From Brassicibacter mesophilus (lineage in GTDB: Bacteria; Bacillota; Clostridia; Tissierellales; Proteiniboraceae), in the NCBI RefSeq assembly GCF_050433385.1, contig NZ_JBNPXI010000008.1, forward strand, positions 94,729-158,728: a stretch of 64,000 bases of DNA, written 5' to 3'. Below, piece after piece: positions 50,110 to 59,379 of this stretch. The translations under genes were made by a program, and so were the position numbers. The notes beneath the pieces are model-generated. The model did not search any database, had not been told where the DNA came from, and saw only the letters and a program-made list of their open reading frames with translations. Each line of letters begins with the position of its first letter. Within the stretch, counting starts at the first letter, position 1.

Positions 50110-51048
50110 TTACCATTTAAAAACTGCACACGCTATGTTAAATCCTACTCCTGAAGCTACAAAAACTATTGTATCACCTTTCTTTATTTTATTTTCTCTT
50201 ATAGCTACATCTAGTGCCATAGGAATACATGCCGAACCAGTATATCCGTATTTATCCATTATGCAAGTAGTTTTTTCCATAGGAAGCTCTAGTACGTTCA
50301 AAACTTCTTCAATAACCCATTTGTTTATTTGCGTAAAGAAAAAGTGGTCTACATCATTAATATGAAGATTAACCTTTTCTAAAGTCTGTGTAATTAATGA
50401 TGGCCATAATCTCACAGTTCTATCTGTTCTTTCCTTGGTAAGAGAATACTCTTTGCTCCTTGCATTTATGCTAAATATATCGTACTGTGCTCCATCTGCA
50501 ATAAGCTTTGATGCTAAAAAACCACGTTCTTCCTCAGTAGCTGTAAGCACTACAGCCCCTGCTCCATCTGCAAATATTGGAAATATATTTGCATCCATTT
50601 TGTCTACAAGCTTTGTCATGTTATACACACCAATTAAAAGAACATTATTATATCCTCCTGTCATAATAGCTCTTGAAGCTATATCAAGTGCACTTACAAA
50701 GCCAGCACAAGATGCGTTCATATCAAATGTTCCTGCATTTTTTGCCATCAATCTTCCTTGTACTACAGAAGATATAGCTGGACTGATATACTCTGGAGTA
50801 TCCGTAGCAACTATAATTAAATCAATCTGTTCTGGTTTAAGTCCCGTATCTTTTATAGCAACTATGCCAGCATTAGTAGCTAAGTCTACTGAGCTTTCAT
50901 CATCTCCCATTATGAATCTTTGCTTTATCCCTAACTTAGCTTCTAGGCTAGGATCCACAGGATTTCCAAATATCTTTTCCATATCCTCATTTGTAACTAG
51001 ATTTAAGGGTACATATTTTCCAGTTCCAATTATTTTTGCTCTTACCAT
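50110..51048 (-). CDS. KAS III (FabH)-like thiolase-fold protein with altered active site
   Basis: The protein is 312 residues with the FabH fold (KIIGTGKYVPLNLVTNEDME, IVATDTPEYISPAISSVVQ). The nucleophilic Cys is kept at C114 (DMNASCAGFVSAL). The catalytic His of the PHQAN motif is Thr239 (FFFTQINKW), and the Asn of GNTSAAS is Tyr269 (YGYTGSACIPMAL). Decarboxylating condensation normally needs both, so it may act as an acyltransferase or C-C-cleaving enzyme instead. It lies 76 bp behind a hydrolase gene with a terminator between, at the end of the catabolic cluster. True fatty-acid synthesis genes are absent here. Confidence 0.85.
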   Translation of the reverse strand: MVRAKIIGTGKYVPLNLVTNEDMEKIFGNPVDPSLEAKLGIKQRFIMGDDESSVDLATNAGIVAIKDTGLKPEQIDLIIVATDTPEYISPAISSVVQGRLMAKNAGTFDMNASCAGFVSALDIASRAIMTGGYNNVLLIGVYNMTKLVDKMDANIFPIFADGAGAVVLTATEEERGFLASKLIADGAQYDIFSINARSKEYSLTKERTDRTVRLWPSLITQTLEKVNLHINDVDHFFFTQINKWVIEEVLNVLELPMEKTTCIMDKYGYTGSACIPMALDVAIRENKIKKGDTIVFVASGVGFNIACAVFKW

Positions 51049-51068
51049 TCTACCACTCCTGCTTAAGT

Positions 51069-51101
51069 AAAAAGGTCCTCTATATCTCAGAGCACCTTTT
51101 T
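51069..51101 (-). terminator. hairpin between hydrolase and KAS III-like genes
   Basis: AAAAAGGTCCTC / GAGCACCTTTTT pair with one mismatch around a 9-nt loop and end in TTTTT on the minus strand. It could terminate the upstream operon or attenuate read-through into the last gene. Confidence 0.7.
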
Positions 51102-51124
51102 GACTGTATTATGGGGGAGTTTAC

Positions 51125-51946
51125 TTACACAATATTAAATTCCTTTTTCTCCATGTTAATAAACCCTAGGATTAAGGCTGCAAAAAGAACAGGTTTTTCA
51201 TACATTGAGGCATGACCTGTGTTAGGAAGTACTACATGCTCTGAAGTACTTATTAGCTGATGAAGCTTCTTTTGTTCATGTATTGGTGTAATGTAATCAT
51301 TCTCACTGCTTACTATAAGAGTCGGTATTTTTATTTTAGATATCTCATTAGTGACATCATGATAATCTGCACTTTCTGTAAGCCTTACCATAGAATCCAT
51401 AAAGGATTTTTGATTGAATATCTTTTCAGTAAGAAAAGTTTTTCTTCTATTCATCCATTCAGCTTTTTCATTATAAAATTTGGGTGAATATATTACTGGT
51501 ATAGTTGTACAGTAATAATCAAGTGGATCTCCAGCACTTCTGTTCCAAGCGACTCCTATATCTCTAAGCCATGGAGATGTTTTTGCAGTAGTATTGAAGA
51601 GAACCATTTTTTCAATATATTCTTCATACTTTACTGAGAACTCCAGTGCAACCTCTCCTCCATAGGATATTCCTACAATGTTTACCTTCTTAAGCTTAAG
51701 CTCGTCAAGTAAAGCCTTTAAAACCTCAACCTGAGTAGATTGTGTATAAGAAGTATCCTCCATTTTATCAGACCTGCCTTGATCTAAAAAGTCCAGAAGT
51801 ATAAGCTGATTATTTGCAGAAAAAGCTTCTTTAAATGCTTCCCAACTTAAAGTAGACATCATAATTCCATTCAGAAGAACTAAAGGTTTTCCTTGTCCAT
51901 GTGTTTCATAATAAACTTTTTTTCCTTCATATTCTATATACGGCAA
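51125..51946 (-). CDS. alpha/beta-fold hydrolase
   Basis: The protein is 273 residues. The nucleophile elbow is GISYGGEVAL (Ser near residue 96), the oxyanion region is LLNGIMMS, the acid is near SSENDYITP and the His is in NTGHASMYEKP. The start is a TTG at 51946 with AGGAGGG 7 nt upstream. It follows the CoA-transferase gene by 31 bp. In this context an ester, lactone, thioester or beta-dicarbonyl substrate is likely; the exact one cannot be read from sequence. Confidence 0.88.
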   Translation of the reverse strand: MPYIEYEGKKVYYETHGQGKPLVLLNGIMMSTLSWEAFKEAFSANNQLILLDFLDQGRSDKMEDTSYTQSTQVEVLKALLDELKLKKVNIVGISYGGEVALEFSVKYEEYIEKMVLFNTTAKTSPWLRDIGVAWNRSAGDPLDYYCTTIPVIYSPKFYNEKAEWMNRRKTFLTEKIFNQKSFMDSMVRLTESADYHDVTNEISKIKIPTLIVSSENDYITPIHEQKKLHQLISTSEHVVLPNTGHASMYEKPVLFAALILGFINMEKKEFNIV

Positions 51947-51977
51947 ATTAAATCCCTCCTATACTGATGACAACAAC

Positions 51978-53291
51978 CTATTTGTCATATATTAATCCTA
52001 TTTCATGAGCTTCTTTTATAAGCTGATCTCTGAATTTAGGATGAGCTATATTAATAAGCTTTTCTACTCTTTCTCGTGTATTTGTACCTCTTAATGATGC
52101 TACTCCGTATTCAGTCACCACATAGTCCACATCATTTCTTGAAAGACTTACTATAGCACCTTGTTTAAGCATAGGTACAATTTTGGATATTTCTTCTCTT
52201 TCTCCTGTTTTCTTATTCTTAACCATAGTAGTAGAGTAAAGAGCCATAATTGAGCGACCGTTTTTAGCATTCTGTGCACCTATTGCAGTATCCGCTTGAC
52301 CGCCTGTCCCACTGAATTGAACTGGTCCTATTGATTCAGAAGCACATTGTCCTGTTAAGTCTATTTCTAGTGTTGTATTAATAGATACCATATTATCAAT
52401 TTTACCATATGTGTAAGGATCATTTACATAGCTACCATCCATAACAAGAACTGAGGGATTATCATTAATAAAATCATAAAGTTCTTTATTACCAAGTGCA
52501 AAGGTACAGACTATTTTTCCTCTGTGTATTGCCTTCTTACTGCCATTTATAACTCCTAAATTAGCTAATTCTACCATCATTGAAGTCATCATTTCAGTAT
52601 GAACGCCTAAATCCTTCTTATCTTTCAAATATGTAGCTACTGCATTTGGTATACCTCCTATACCCAGTTGTATACAGTCTCCATCATTTATCATTTCAGC
52701 TATATATTTGCCAATGATTTTATCCTTTTCACTTGGCGGCACATCTGGAATAGTTGGAACTGCATAATCAGTCTCAACTAGATAGTCTACTTCTGAATAG
52801 TGAATTTCCACATCTCCAAAGGTTCTGGGATAGTTAGGATTGATTTCAAGTATTACAATATCAGCTGCATCGATCATTTTTCTTTCATAAGTATTGCTTA
52901 CCGAAAGTGAAATATAGCCATGCTTATCCGGCATAGTAGCAGCCCCTACATAAATATTAGGCTTAACATGAAATAGTCTTTTTACTCCTGCTAAATGAAG
53001 ATGATTCGGAATAAAAGCAATGTTTCCATTTGAATGTGCTTTTCTTATAGGTGGAGAATAAAACCACCCATCAATATTAAAAGAATTCTTATACTCAGGC
53101 TTTAAAAATTCACCATTCGAAGTAGGAAGACAGTTAGTAATTGTTACATTCTCGACTCTGTCTGATATGGTATGAATATTATTCATGAAAAGCTGAGCTT
53201 CTGCTGCTCCTAATCCTGTAACAATTATATTATTTGATTTAACTAAATCAAGAGCTTCCTCAATAGATACCAACTTATCTTTATAGCTCAT
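51978..53291 (-). CDS. acetyl-CoA hydrolase/transferase-family CoA-transferase (4-hydroxybutyrate CoA-transferase type)
   Basis: The protein is 437 residues. Family motifs: IVTGLGAAEAQLFM near the start, DGDCIQLGIGGIPNAVATYL, HTEMMTSMMVELANLGVING with the likely catalytic Glu, PVQFSGTGGQADTAIGAQ and VDYVVTEYGVASLRGTNTRE. Such enzymes move CoA from acetyl-CoA or another acyl-CoA to a carboxylic acid. The ATG at 53291 has GGAGGGG upstream; the start at 53318 lies ahead of that site. It is flanked by hydrolase and KAS III-like genes, so it probably activates the product of their reaction. Confidence 0.92.
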   Translation of the reverse strand: MSYKDKLVSIEEALDLVKSNNIIVTGLGAAEAQLFMNNIHTISDRVENVTITNCLPTSNGEFLKPEYKNSFNIDGWFYSPPIRKAHSNGNIAFIPNHLHLAGVKRLFHVKPNIYVGAATMPDKHGYISLSVSNTYERKMIDAADIVILEINPNYPRTFGDVEIHYSEVDYLVETDYAVPTIPDVPPSEKDKIIGKYIAEMINDGDCIQLGIGGIPNAVATYLKDKKDLGVHTEMMTSMMVELANLGVINGSKKAIHRGKIVCTFALGNKELYDFINDNPSVLVMDGSYVNDPYTYGKIDNMVSINTTLEIDLTGQCASESIGPVQFSGTGGQADTAIGAQNAKNGRSIMALYSTTMVKNKKTGEREEISKIVPMLKQGAIVSLSRNDVDYVVTEYGVASLRGTNTRERVEKLINIAHPKFRDQLIKEAHEIGLIYDK

Positions 53292-53338
53292 ATTTTCCCC
53301 TCCAATGCTTATTTCCATTATTATTCTATTTCATTCTC

Positions 53339-53373
53339 ATTATAATCTGATTCCACCGTTCACACTAAGTGTG
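53339..53373 (-). promoter_or_regulatory. possible promoter with palindromic operator ahead of the CoA-transferase
   Basis: A -10 TATAAT (53344-53339) has a poor -35 (TAGTGT) that lies within the palindrome CACACT-A-AGTGTG (53361-53373). The 220-bp gap 53319-53538 shows no gene and no strong terminator, so the transferase may also be read from upstream. Confidence 0.35.
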
Positions 53374-53538
53374 TGCCTTGTGATATATTAAAATCTATCT
53401 AATGTGCTGACTCTAGCATTTCCACCCTTCATGGAAAATTTCTTCACCCATGTCTTCACAAGTCCTACTACTGTTATCTCTCAAAAGCCACCTCTAATTA
53501 CAGTTTAAAATTTTCACAAACTTATATAGAGGCAATTA

Positions 53539-54570
53539 CTATACTTGACCCCATTTGATAACATTTGCAGCCCATGCATATCCTATACCTGCAGCTATCA
53601 TAGATATTACTGTCCCCTCTTCAATCTTTTCCTGATCTAGCGCTAAATGTAGTGAAAGAATCTGGTCTATCTGCCCCATATGTCCATAATGTTCAAGATA
53701 TATTGATTGTTCTTCTGTTAATCCGAGAGTCTCAAGCATATTCACATGTTGCGAACGCTTAAAGTGCAATACATCTAAATAACCTAATTTATCTTTTGAT
53801 ATTCCTGATTTTTCGAAGGCTTTGTCAATACAGTAAAACCAATTACTCATTGAAACCTCTTTTAGCCTATCCTTCATATGTTTTGCATCAAATAATCTTA
53901 GTGATTTATATGCTTCCCCGATGTTTTCGCAGGTAATAGGTTTCTCAGTTCCACCAAATTCAACTCCTGCATCTCTTGCCATAGTACCATCAGTCATTAT
54001 ATGTGTTCCGAGGAGCAGGTTTTTATTGTAATTTTTCTTCAATATTATAGCTCCTCCACCTGCTGAAAGGTTATACATCATTGACATGTTTTTATCAGTA
54101 TAGTCTACAAAATCTCCATTTCTGTAGCCACCTACTACCATTACAGTGTTAATATCATCACTTGCTATCATCATATCTTTTGCTATTTTCATAGCAGCAA
54201 CTGTAGTACAACATCTTTGCTGAACATCTATACCCCAAGCATTAGTAGCTCCAATTTTCTCTTGTATATAAATTCCGGAAGTAGTAAGAGGATACTCTTT
54301 CCACTCTTCTCCCATGCATATAACCAGGTCTATTTCTTTTGGATCAACTCCCGTTCTTTTAAGAGCATCAAGCCCTGCCTTTACCCCCATCTCTTGAGTT
54401 CCATCACCTTCACCTGGTATGGGCTTTTCAATAATTCCTAACTTATTTATGATAGCTTCTTCAGTCCACATACCTTTTGTAGCTTCTGAAATCTCCTTAG
54501 CAGTAATTCTTTTTTCAGGAATATATAATCCAGTGCCTACAATACCTACATTGACTTCTGTAACTGACAT
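53539..54570 (-). CDS. KAS III-like thiolase-fold protein with divergent active site
   Basis: The protein is 343 residues. The thiolase fold is seen in VGIVGTGLYIPEKRITAKEI and LVICMGEEWKEYPLTTSGIY; the likely nucleophile is C120 (DVQQRCCTTVAAM). At the FabH His position the sequence is LDVLHFKRSQHVN, so H269 may serve. At the Asn position it reads HYGHMGQIDQI, a His for Asn. This differs from both FabH and the second KAS III-like gene of the cluster. It starts 33 bp after a hydrolase gene, so hydrolase/KAS III-like pairs occur twice here. Confidence 0.82.
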   Translation of the reverse strand: MSVTEVNVGIVGTGLYIPEKRITAKEISEATKGMWTEEAIINKLGIIEKPIPGEGDGTQEMGVKAGLDALKRTGVDPKEIDLVICMGEEWKEYPLTTSGIYIQEKIGATNAWGIDVQQRCCTTVAAMKIAKDMMIASDDINTVMVVGGYRNGDFVDYTDKNMSMMYNLSAGGGAIILKKNYNKNLLLGTHIMTDGTMARDAGVEFGGTEKPITCENIGEAYKSLRLFDAKHMKDRLKEVSMSNWFYCIDKAFEKSGISKDKLGYLDVLHFKRSQHVNMLETLGLTEEQSIYLEHYGHMGQIDQILSLHLALDQEKIEEGTVISMIAAGIGYAWAANVIKWGQV

Positions 54571-54603
54571 TCTATATGCCCCCTTGTTTTGATTAATATT
54601 TTA

Positions 54604-55422
54604 TTAATATATGTCATCTAAATCTTGACACATGAGAAAATCTATTATCAGTTTGTTTGATATCTCTGACTCCTCCATAAAAAAGACATGCCCTCCATTT
54701 TCTATTATTTCAACCCTTGAATTAGGTATTCTTTCATTGAGAAGCAGTGTGTTTTCATAAGGTACTACTCTATCTTTCTTTCCCGCCATAATCAATGTTT
54801 CAGCCTTTATTTTATTTACTTTTTCTTCAGCATTAAATGAAGCACCCGCCATTAGCTGCCTTTGATATGCATATTTAGGCTGAGGAGTTTTTATTTTTTC
54901 TTCAATTATTTTATTAAGGACATCATTATTTTTTTCTACATTATCTTTATTTAATGCTGTTTCTATCACTTCTTTTATATCTTCAATCGAATCATACTTA
55001 CCTCCACCTTTAAACATTAAATTTAATGTTTCCTCAGGTATTGGTATACTATTAGTTCCTCCAAATGAAGTAGAACAAAGTATAAGCTTATTTACCATTT
55101 CAGGATATTTGATTGCAAACTGTTGAGCTATAAACCCACCCATAGAAACACCTAAAATGTTTGCCTTGTTAATATTTAATGCAGCTAAAAGTTCTGCTGT
55201 ATCATCTGCAAAAAGCTCTATTGAATACTCCTCGTCTGGCTTGTCACTTTCACCTACCCCTCTATTATCAAATATTATTACTTTAAAATGTTTCGACAGC
55301 ACATCAACCTGCTTATACCACATCCATAAAGAATATCCTAAGCCTTCGAGTAATACTACAGGTTCTCCCTCACCATGTATTTCATAATAAAGCTCTATTC
55401 CATTTGCTTTAATCTTTGCCAT
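54604..55422 (-). CDS. alpha/beta-fold hydrolase
   Basis: The protein is 272 residues. Motifs: VVLLEGLGYSLWMW (oxyanion region), FDNRGVGESDKP, GVSMGGFIAQQFA with the nucleophilic Ser near residue 95, AGKKDRVVPYENT with the acid, and ENGGHVFFMEE with the His. It resembles 3-oxoadipate-enol-lactonase/MhpC-like hydrolases in layout, which cleave lactones or C-C bonds. It is the first gene after the liv terminator and pairs with the KAS III-like gene 33 bp downstream. Confidence 0.88.
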   Translation of the reverse strand: MAKIKANGIELYYEIHGEGEPVVLLEGLGYSLWMWYKQVDVLSKHFKVIIFDNRGVGESDKPDEEYSIELFADDTAELLAALNINKANILGVSMGGFIAQQFAIKYPEMVNKLILCSTSFGGTNSIPIPEETLNLMFKGGGKYDSIEDIKEVIETALNKDNVEKNNDVLNKIIEEKIKTPQPKYAYQRQLMAGASFNAEEKVNKIKAETLIMAGKKDRVVPYENTLLLNERIPNSRVEIIENGGHVFFMEESEISNKLIIDFLMCQDLDDIY

Positions 55423-55506
55423 ATGACCACCACCATTTAATCTAATTCACTAGACTGTTGCTTTTTTTGACATGTTCATTTTTTGTACAATTGCTTCAAT
55501 ATGTCT

Positions 55507-55533
55507 AAAAGCCCGGATTTGCCCGGGCCTTTT
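55507..55533 (-). terminator. intrinsic terminator of the liv operon
   Basis: GC-rich arms AAAAGCCCGG / CCGGGCCTTTT with a 6-nt loop follow the livJ stop by 8 nt on the minus strand. Confidence 0.85.
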
Positions 55534-55540
55534 ACTATTT

Positions 55541-56800
55541 TTATTTAAACTCGTTAAATCCTGTTCTTATCTCAAATATATAGTTCCCTTCAGCATCTTG
55601 AACAACTCTACTTACAGCCATTTTTGTAACTCCTTGACGTACTCCAGGAGCATATGATATCTCTGGTGCTAGACCTTCAGTAAATTTAAGGTTATTCATA
55701 GCATTTATAAATCCTTCCCACGAAAGATTATCTCCAGCTTCTTTAAGACCTGCGACAAATGTCTCTCCTGCAACCCAACCAGCCATTGTATAAGCATTTA
55801 TTGGTACCTCTGGGAAGTATTTTTGCATAGCTTCAGTTAATGGCTTTAATCCCTCTTCTGTTACATCTAGCCATCCTAATACATTGAGATTTTTTATTAT
55901 ATTTGGCGCTCCTGGAGCTGCTATTGCTAAGAATGAAGCATCAGCATTCGAGTATGTTGTAAGGGTAGGCACGTCAAAAGCAACCTTTTCGATTTCTTTA
56001 AGTACTCCTGATACATCTGCTGATAATCCATAAAGAATTACTAGGTCTGGATTTAAGCCTTTAGCTTTTTGAACCTGTACAGTAAAATCTGTATCTCCTG
56101 CATTATATGCAAGCTTGCCTTCTTCTGGCAGTATATCAGATTTACCTAGTGCTTTTAACCCTTCTACGACGCCATCTAGCCCATCTCTACCTACATCGTC
56201 ATTTCTGTATATAACTGCTATTTTATTTGCTTTAAATTCTTCAACTGCATATTTAGACATTAATTTTCCTTCATATACATAGTTAGGCTGAACCGGAAAA
56301 AAGTTTTCTCCAGCTTCTGTTAATTGAACCGCACCTGAACCAAAATATACACTAGGGATTCCTGCCTCTTTTACTGTTTCAACAGCTGCCATAACACCAG
56401 GAGTTCCTAAATGTCCTACGATAGCAAACACCTCTTCATCAAATACTAGTGATTCAACTGCTTGTAATGATTTATCTGGCTTGAATTCATCGTCTTTCTT
56501 TATCAATTCTATTTTCTTTCCATTAACTCCACCAGCATCGTTTATAGTTTTAAAGTATGCTTCCATTCCCCCAAAATAAGGAGTCCCAATGAATGATAGT
56601 GCTCCTGATTGAACACCTACTGTCCCAACCTTTATTGTATCGGCTGTAACACCTTGAGCAAGCTCAATTTTTCCTTCATCTTGCTTCTCTGTTCCCTGAT
56701 CTTCAACATTTTGATTAACATCGTTAGTCTTTGAACAAGCTGTCATTGAAAATACTAATACTAAGCTTAAAATCAAAGCTAATAATTTACTTTTTTTCAT
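55541..56800 (-). CDS. livJ: LivJ/LivK-type substrate-binding lipoprotein
   Basis: The protein is 419 residues. The signal LLALILSLVLVFSMTAC ends at a lipobox Cys, followed by a polar linker. The periplasmic-binding fold type 1 (Peripla_BP_6) is shown by IKVGTVGVQSGALSFIGTPYFGG, AVVESLVFDEEVFAIVGHLG-like text and YAVEEFKANKIAVIYRNDD. It captures the substrate for LivHMGF. Families with this fold bind branched-chain amino acids, but also aromatic and short acids, so the cluster context favours a catabolic substrate rather than an amino acid. Confidence 0.93.
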   Translation of the reverse strand: MKKSKLLALILSLVLVFSMTACSKTNDVNQNVEDQGTEKQDEGKIELAQGVTADTIKVGTVGVQSGALSFIGTPYFGGMEAYFKTINDAGGVNGKKIELIKKDDEFKPDKSLQAVESLVFDEEVFAIVGHLGTPGVMAAVETVKEAGIPSVYFGSGAVQLTEAGENFFPVQPNYVYEGKLMSKYAVEEFKANKIAVIYRNDDVGRDGLDGVVEGLKALGKSDILPEEGKLAYNAGDTDFTVQVQKAKGLNPDLVILYGLSADVSGVLKEIEKVAFDVPTLTTYSNADASFLAIAAPGAPNIIKNLNVLGWLDVTEEGLKPLTEAMQKYFPEVPINAYTMAGWVAGETFVAGLKEAGDNLSWEGFINAMNNLKFTEGLAPEISYAPGVRQGVTKMAVSRVVQDAEGNYIFEIRTGFNEFK

Positions 56801-56829
56801 GATTTCTTCCTCCCTTTATTTTTATTAAA

Positions 56830-56845
56830 AAGCCTTATAAGGCTT
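56830..56845. repeat. 16-bp palindrome between livF and livJ
   Basis: AAGCCTTATAAGGCTT is self-complementary with A/T flanks. It lies in the 54-bp gap before livJ and may be a stabilising or partly terminating hairpin that adjusts binding-protein expression. Confidence 0.5.
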
Positions 56846-56854
56846 AAAATAACC

Positions 56855-57562
56855 CTATCTGCCTCCAAGGTATGCTTTTTTGATTCTTTCATCGTTTTTA
56901 AGCTCTTCTGCAGGACCTTGGTGGACAATCTTGCCTGTTTCCAAGATATATGCATAGTCGGCTACTGATAATGCTTGATATGCATTTTGTTCAACAAGTA
57001 GTATTGTAGTTCCCTCTTTGTTTATTTCTAAAACAATTCTAAATATGTCTTTAACAATTAATGGTGCTAAGCCAAGCGATGGCTCATCAAGCAAAAGAAG
57101 CTTCGGCTTTGCCATTAAGGCTCTTCCTATTGCAAGCATTTGCTGTTCTCCTCCTGATAGGGTTCCAGCCATTTGGCTTTTTCTTTCCTTCAGCCTTGGA
57201 AAATAGCTATATATCCTATCATAAGAATTATTAATGTTTTCTTTATCTTTTCTTGTATAGGCACCAGCCTTCAAATTTTCTTCAACAGTAAGCTCTGGGA
57301 ATATCTGCCTTCCTTCTGGTGATTGAACGATTCCATCAGAAACTATATTTTCTGGTTGAATATTGTTTATAACCTTTCCTTCAAATTCTACAGTCCCCGT
57401 TCTTGCACTTAGAAGTCCTGAAATTACTTTAAGTGTTGAAGTTTTACCTGCTCCATTTGAGCCTAGCAAAGTGACTATCTTGCCTTTAGGAACTTCTATT
57501 GTCATATTTTTTAGTGCATGTATGTATCCATAGTAGGCATCTATGTTATTAAGTTTTAGCAT
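56855..57562 (-). CDS. livF: LivF-type ABC transporter ATPase
   Basis: The protein is 235 residues. Walker A is LLGSNGAGKTST, the signature is LSGGEQQMLAIGRALMAK, Walker B is LLLLDEPSLGLAP, and the switch His region is ILLVEQNAYQ. YGYIHALKNMTIEVPKGKIV is the typical LivF start. It is one of two ATPases of the importer and follows livG by 3 bp. Confidence 0.96.
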   Translation of the reverse strand: MLKLNNIDAYYGYIHALKNMTIEVPKGKIVTLLGSNGAGKTSTLKVISGLLSARTGTVEFEGKVINNIQPENIVSDGIVQSPEGRQIFPELTVEENLKAGAYTRKDKENINNSYDRIYSYFPRLKERKSQMAGTLSGGEQQMLAIGRALMAKPKLLLLDEPSLGLAPLIVKDIFRIVLEINKEGTTILLVEQNAYQALSVADYAYILETGKIVHQGPAEELKNDERIKKAYLGGR

Positions 57563-57565
57563 CTA

Positions 57566-58363
57566 TCACTCGCCCTCCTTTCCAAGATAAGCTTCTTGAA
57601 CTGAAGGGTTATTTTGAATTTCATCTGCTGTTCCTTCAGCAATTTTTTTACCAAAATTGATAACACATATCTTTTCACAGGTATTCATAACTAATCCCAT
57701 ATCATGTTCAACTAGAAGGATAGTTATGCCAAATTGATCCCTTATTCTTCTTATAAGATCGGCAAGCTCTTCAGTTTCTGAGTGATTCATACCTGCCGCA
57801 GGCTCATCCAAAATTATCAGTTTAGGCTCAGATACTAATGTTCTTCCAAGCTCAACAAGTTTCTGTATACCATAAGGCTGTGATGCAGCTAGCTGATTTT
57901 CTATGCCCTTAATACCTAAAAATTCAAGTATTTCTAATGCTCTTTCTTTAATTAATTTTTCTTCTTTTCTAATATTAGATAAACCTAACCCTTGAGCTAA
58001 TATTCCACCTCTAGTCTTTGTGTGAAGACCTATCATAAGGTTTTCTAAAACAGTCATCTGCTTAACTAGTTCCACGTTTTGAAATGTTCTTGCAAGTCCT
58101 TTTTCTATAATTTGATGAACCTTATAATCTAAAAGATTGTATTCTTCAAACCTTTCCTCATTTTTGACTCTAGGCCTAAAAGTTATTTTACCTTCATCAG
58201 GTGTATAAAACCTACTTATACAATTAAATACAGTAGTCTTACCTGCACCGTTAGGACCTATAAGTCCGTATATATTGTTCTCCTCAACTTCAAAGCTTAA
58301 ATTGTCTACAGCCTTTAGTCCGCCAAAGCTAATAGATAAATTTTCAACCTTTAATATACTCAT
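57566..58363 (-). CDS. livG: LivG-type ABC transporter ATPase
   Basis: The protein is 265 residues. Walker A is GLIGPNGAGKTTVF, Walker B LIILDEPAAGMNHSE, and the His switch LLVEHDMGLVM. The LivG-specific insert with ARTFQNVELVKQMTVLENLMIG is present. The signature motif region reads ASQPYGIQKLVELGRTL, where Y-G-I-Q-K replaces the usual LSYGQQR, a small departure. It is co-transcribed with livM and livF. Confidence 0.95.
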   Translation of the reverse strand: MSILKVENLSISFGGLKAVDNLSFEVEENNIYGLIGPNGAGKTTVFNCISRFYTPDEGKITFRPRVKNEERFEEYNLLDYKVHQIIEKGLARTFQNVELVKQMTVLENLMIGLHTKTRGGILAQGLGLSNIRKEEKLIKERALEILEFLGIKGIENQLAASQPYGIQKLVELGRTLVSEPKLIILDEPAAGMNHSETEELADLIRRIRDQFGITILLVEHDMGLVMNTCEKICVINFGKKIAEGTADEIQNNPSVQEAYLGKEGE

Positions 58364-58374
58364 GCCCTGTCCTC

Positions 58375-59376
58375 CTATATAGCTTCATTACTGTCAACTG
58401 TATTTTTATTTTTTTTGGCTGATATTAGAAGCTTAATTTGAGCTACTATCCTAGAGAGCCCATAAGGGAAAAACATTATTACAAGAATTAATGAAATACC
58501 TGTGAATATGGAAGAAACATTTTTTATGTTTTCTAGTAAAGGTATTTCTTTTATAATCTCAGGTACCAGCGTTATAAATGCTGCACCTAGTATGCTCCCA
58601 CTAATTGAAGCCAAGCCACCTATTACAACCATAGCCAATAGGTTTAAAGACAACTCAACACCCCATTGGTTAGGCTCTGTAAATCTTATAAGATGCATAT
58701 ATAGTGACCCTGCTATGCCTGCATAGAAAGCACTCATAGCAAATGCAACAAGTTTGTATTTAAATAGACTTATACCCATTGCCTGAGCAGCATGTTCACT
58801 ATCTCTCATTGCAATAAGAGCTCTACCCGTTTTTGATCTTAATAGATTGTGTGCAAATATGGATAATAAAACTAGTATCATTACAGCTAGGAAAAAAAAG
58901 CTTTCTCTACTTCTAAAATCAATTCCAAAAATAACTGGATATTTTGCGTTCATTCCTGAGTATCCATTGGTAAAAGGTATCCATTCCTTAAAAATCTGCT
59001 GAATAGCTACGCCAAATCCAAGGGTAGCAATCGCTAGATAATGTCCCTCTAATCTTAACGCAACTAAGCCAAGCAGCAATCCAATAAACATTGGAATAAT
59101 ACCAGAAATAGCAAGTGCAATTAGGAAAGGGAGCTTCATTTGCATTGTTATATATGCTGACATATATGCTCCTAATCCCATAAAAGCCGCATGTCCTAAG
59201 GATATTTGTCCTCCGTACCCTAGAAGTACGTTAAATCCTAGAGCTACAATAGAATATATTACTACTGTATTTAGAAGCGTCATTGTTGACTTCTTAAATT
59301 CTATTGCTAAAGGCGCAAAGGCAACTATTAGCCCAATTATGATATACTGAAGTGGTTTATTTCTTAATATCTTCAT
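58375..59376 (-). CDS. livM: LivM-type ABC transporter permease
   Basis: The protein is 333 residues with about nine membrane segments. Family motifs: ALGFNVLLGYGGQISLGHAAFMGLGAY-type block, LEGHYLAIATLGFGVA, GYSGMN and the coupling loop LRSKTGRALIAMRDSEHAAQAMGI. It forms the membrane pore with LivH, whose gene precedes it by 3 bp. Confidence 0.95.
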   Translation of the reverse strand: MKILRNKPLQYIIIGLIVAFAPLAIEFKKSTMTLLNTVVIYSIVALGFNVLLGYGGQISLGHAAFMGLGAYMSAYITMQMKLPFLIALAISGIIPMFIGLLLGLVALRLEGHYLAIATLGFGVAIQQIFKEWIPFTNGYSGMNAKYPVIFGIDFRSRESFFFLAVMILVLLSIFAHNLLRSKTGRALIAMRDSEHAAQAMGISLFKYKLVAFAMSAFYAGIAGSLYMHLIRFTEPNQWGVELSLNLLAMVVIGGLASISGSILGAAFITLVPEIIKEIPLLENIKNVSSIFTGISLILVIMFFPYGLSRIVAQIKLLISAKKNKNTVDSNEAI

Positions 59377-59379
59377 CTG

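Noticed and set aside
50110..54570. The two KAS III-like genes as part of fatty-acid synthesis (fabH)
   Set aside because: No other fab genes are nearby, the catalytic His/Asn pair is altered in both, and neighbours are degradative.
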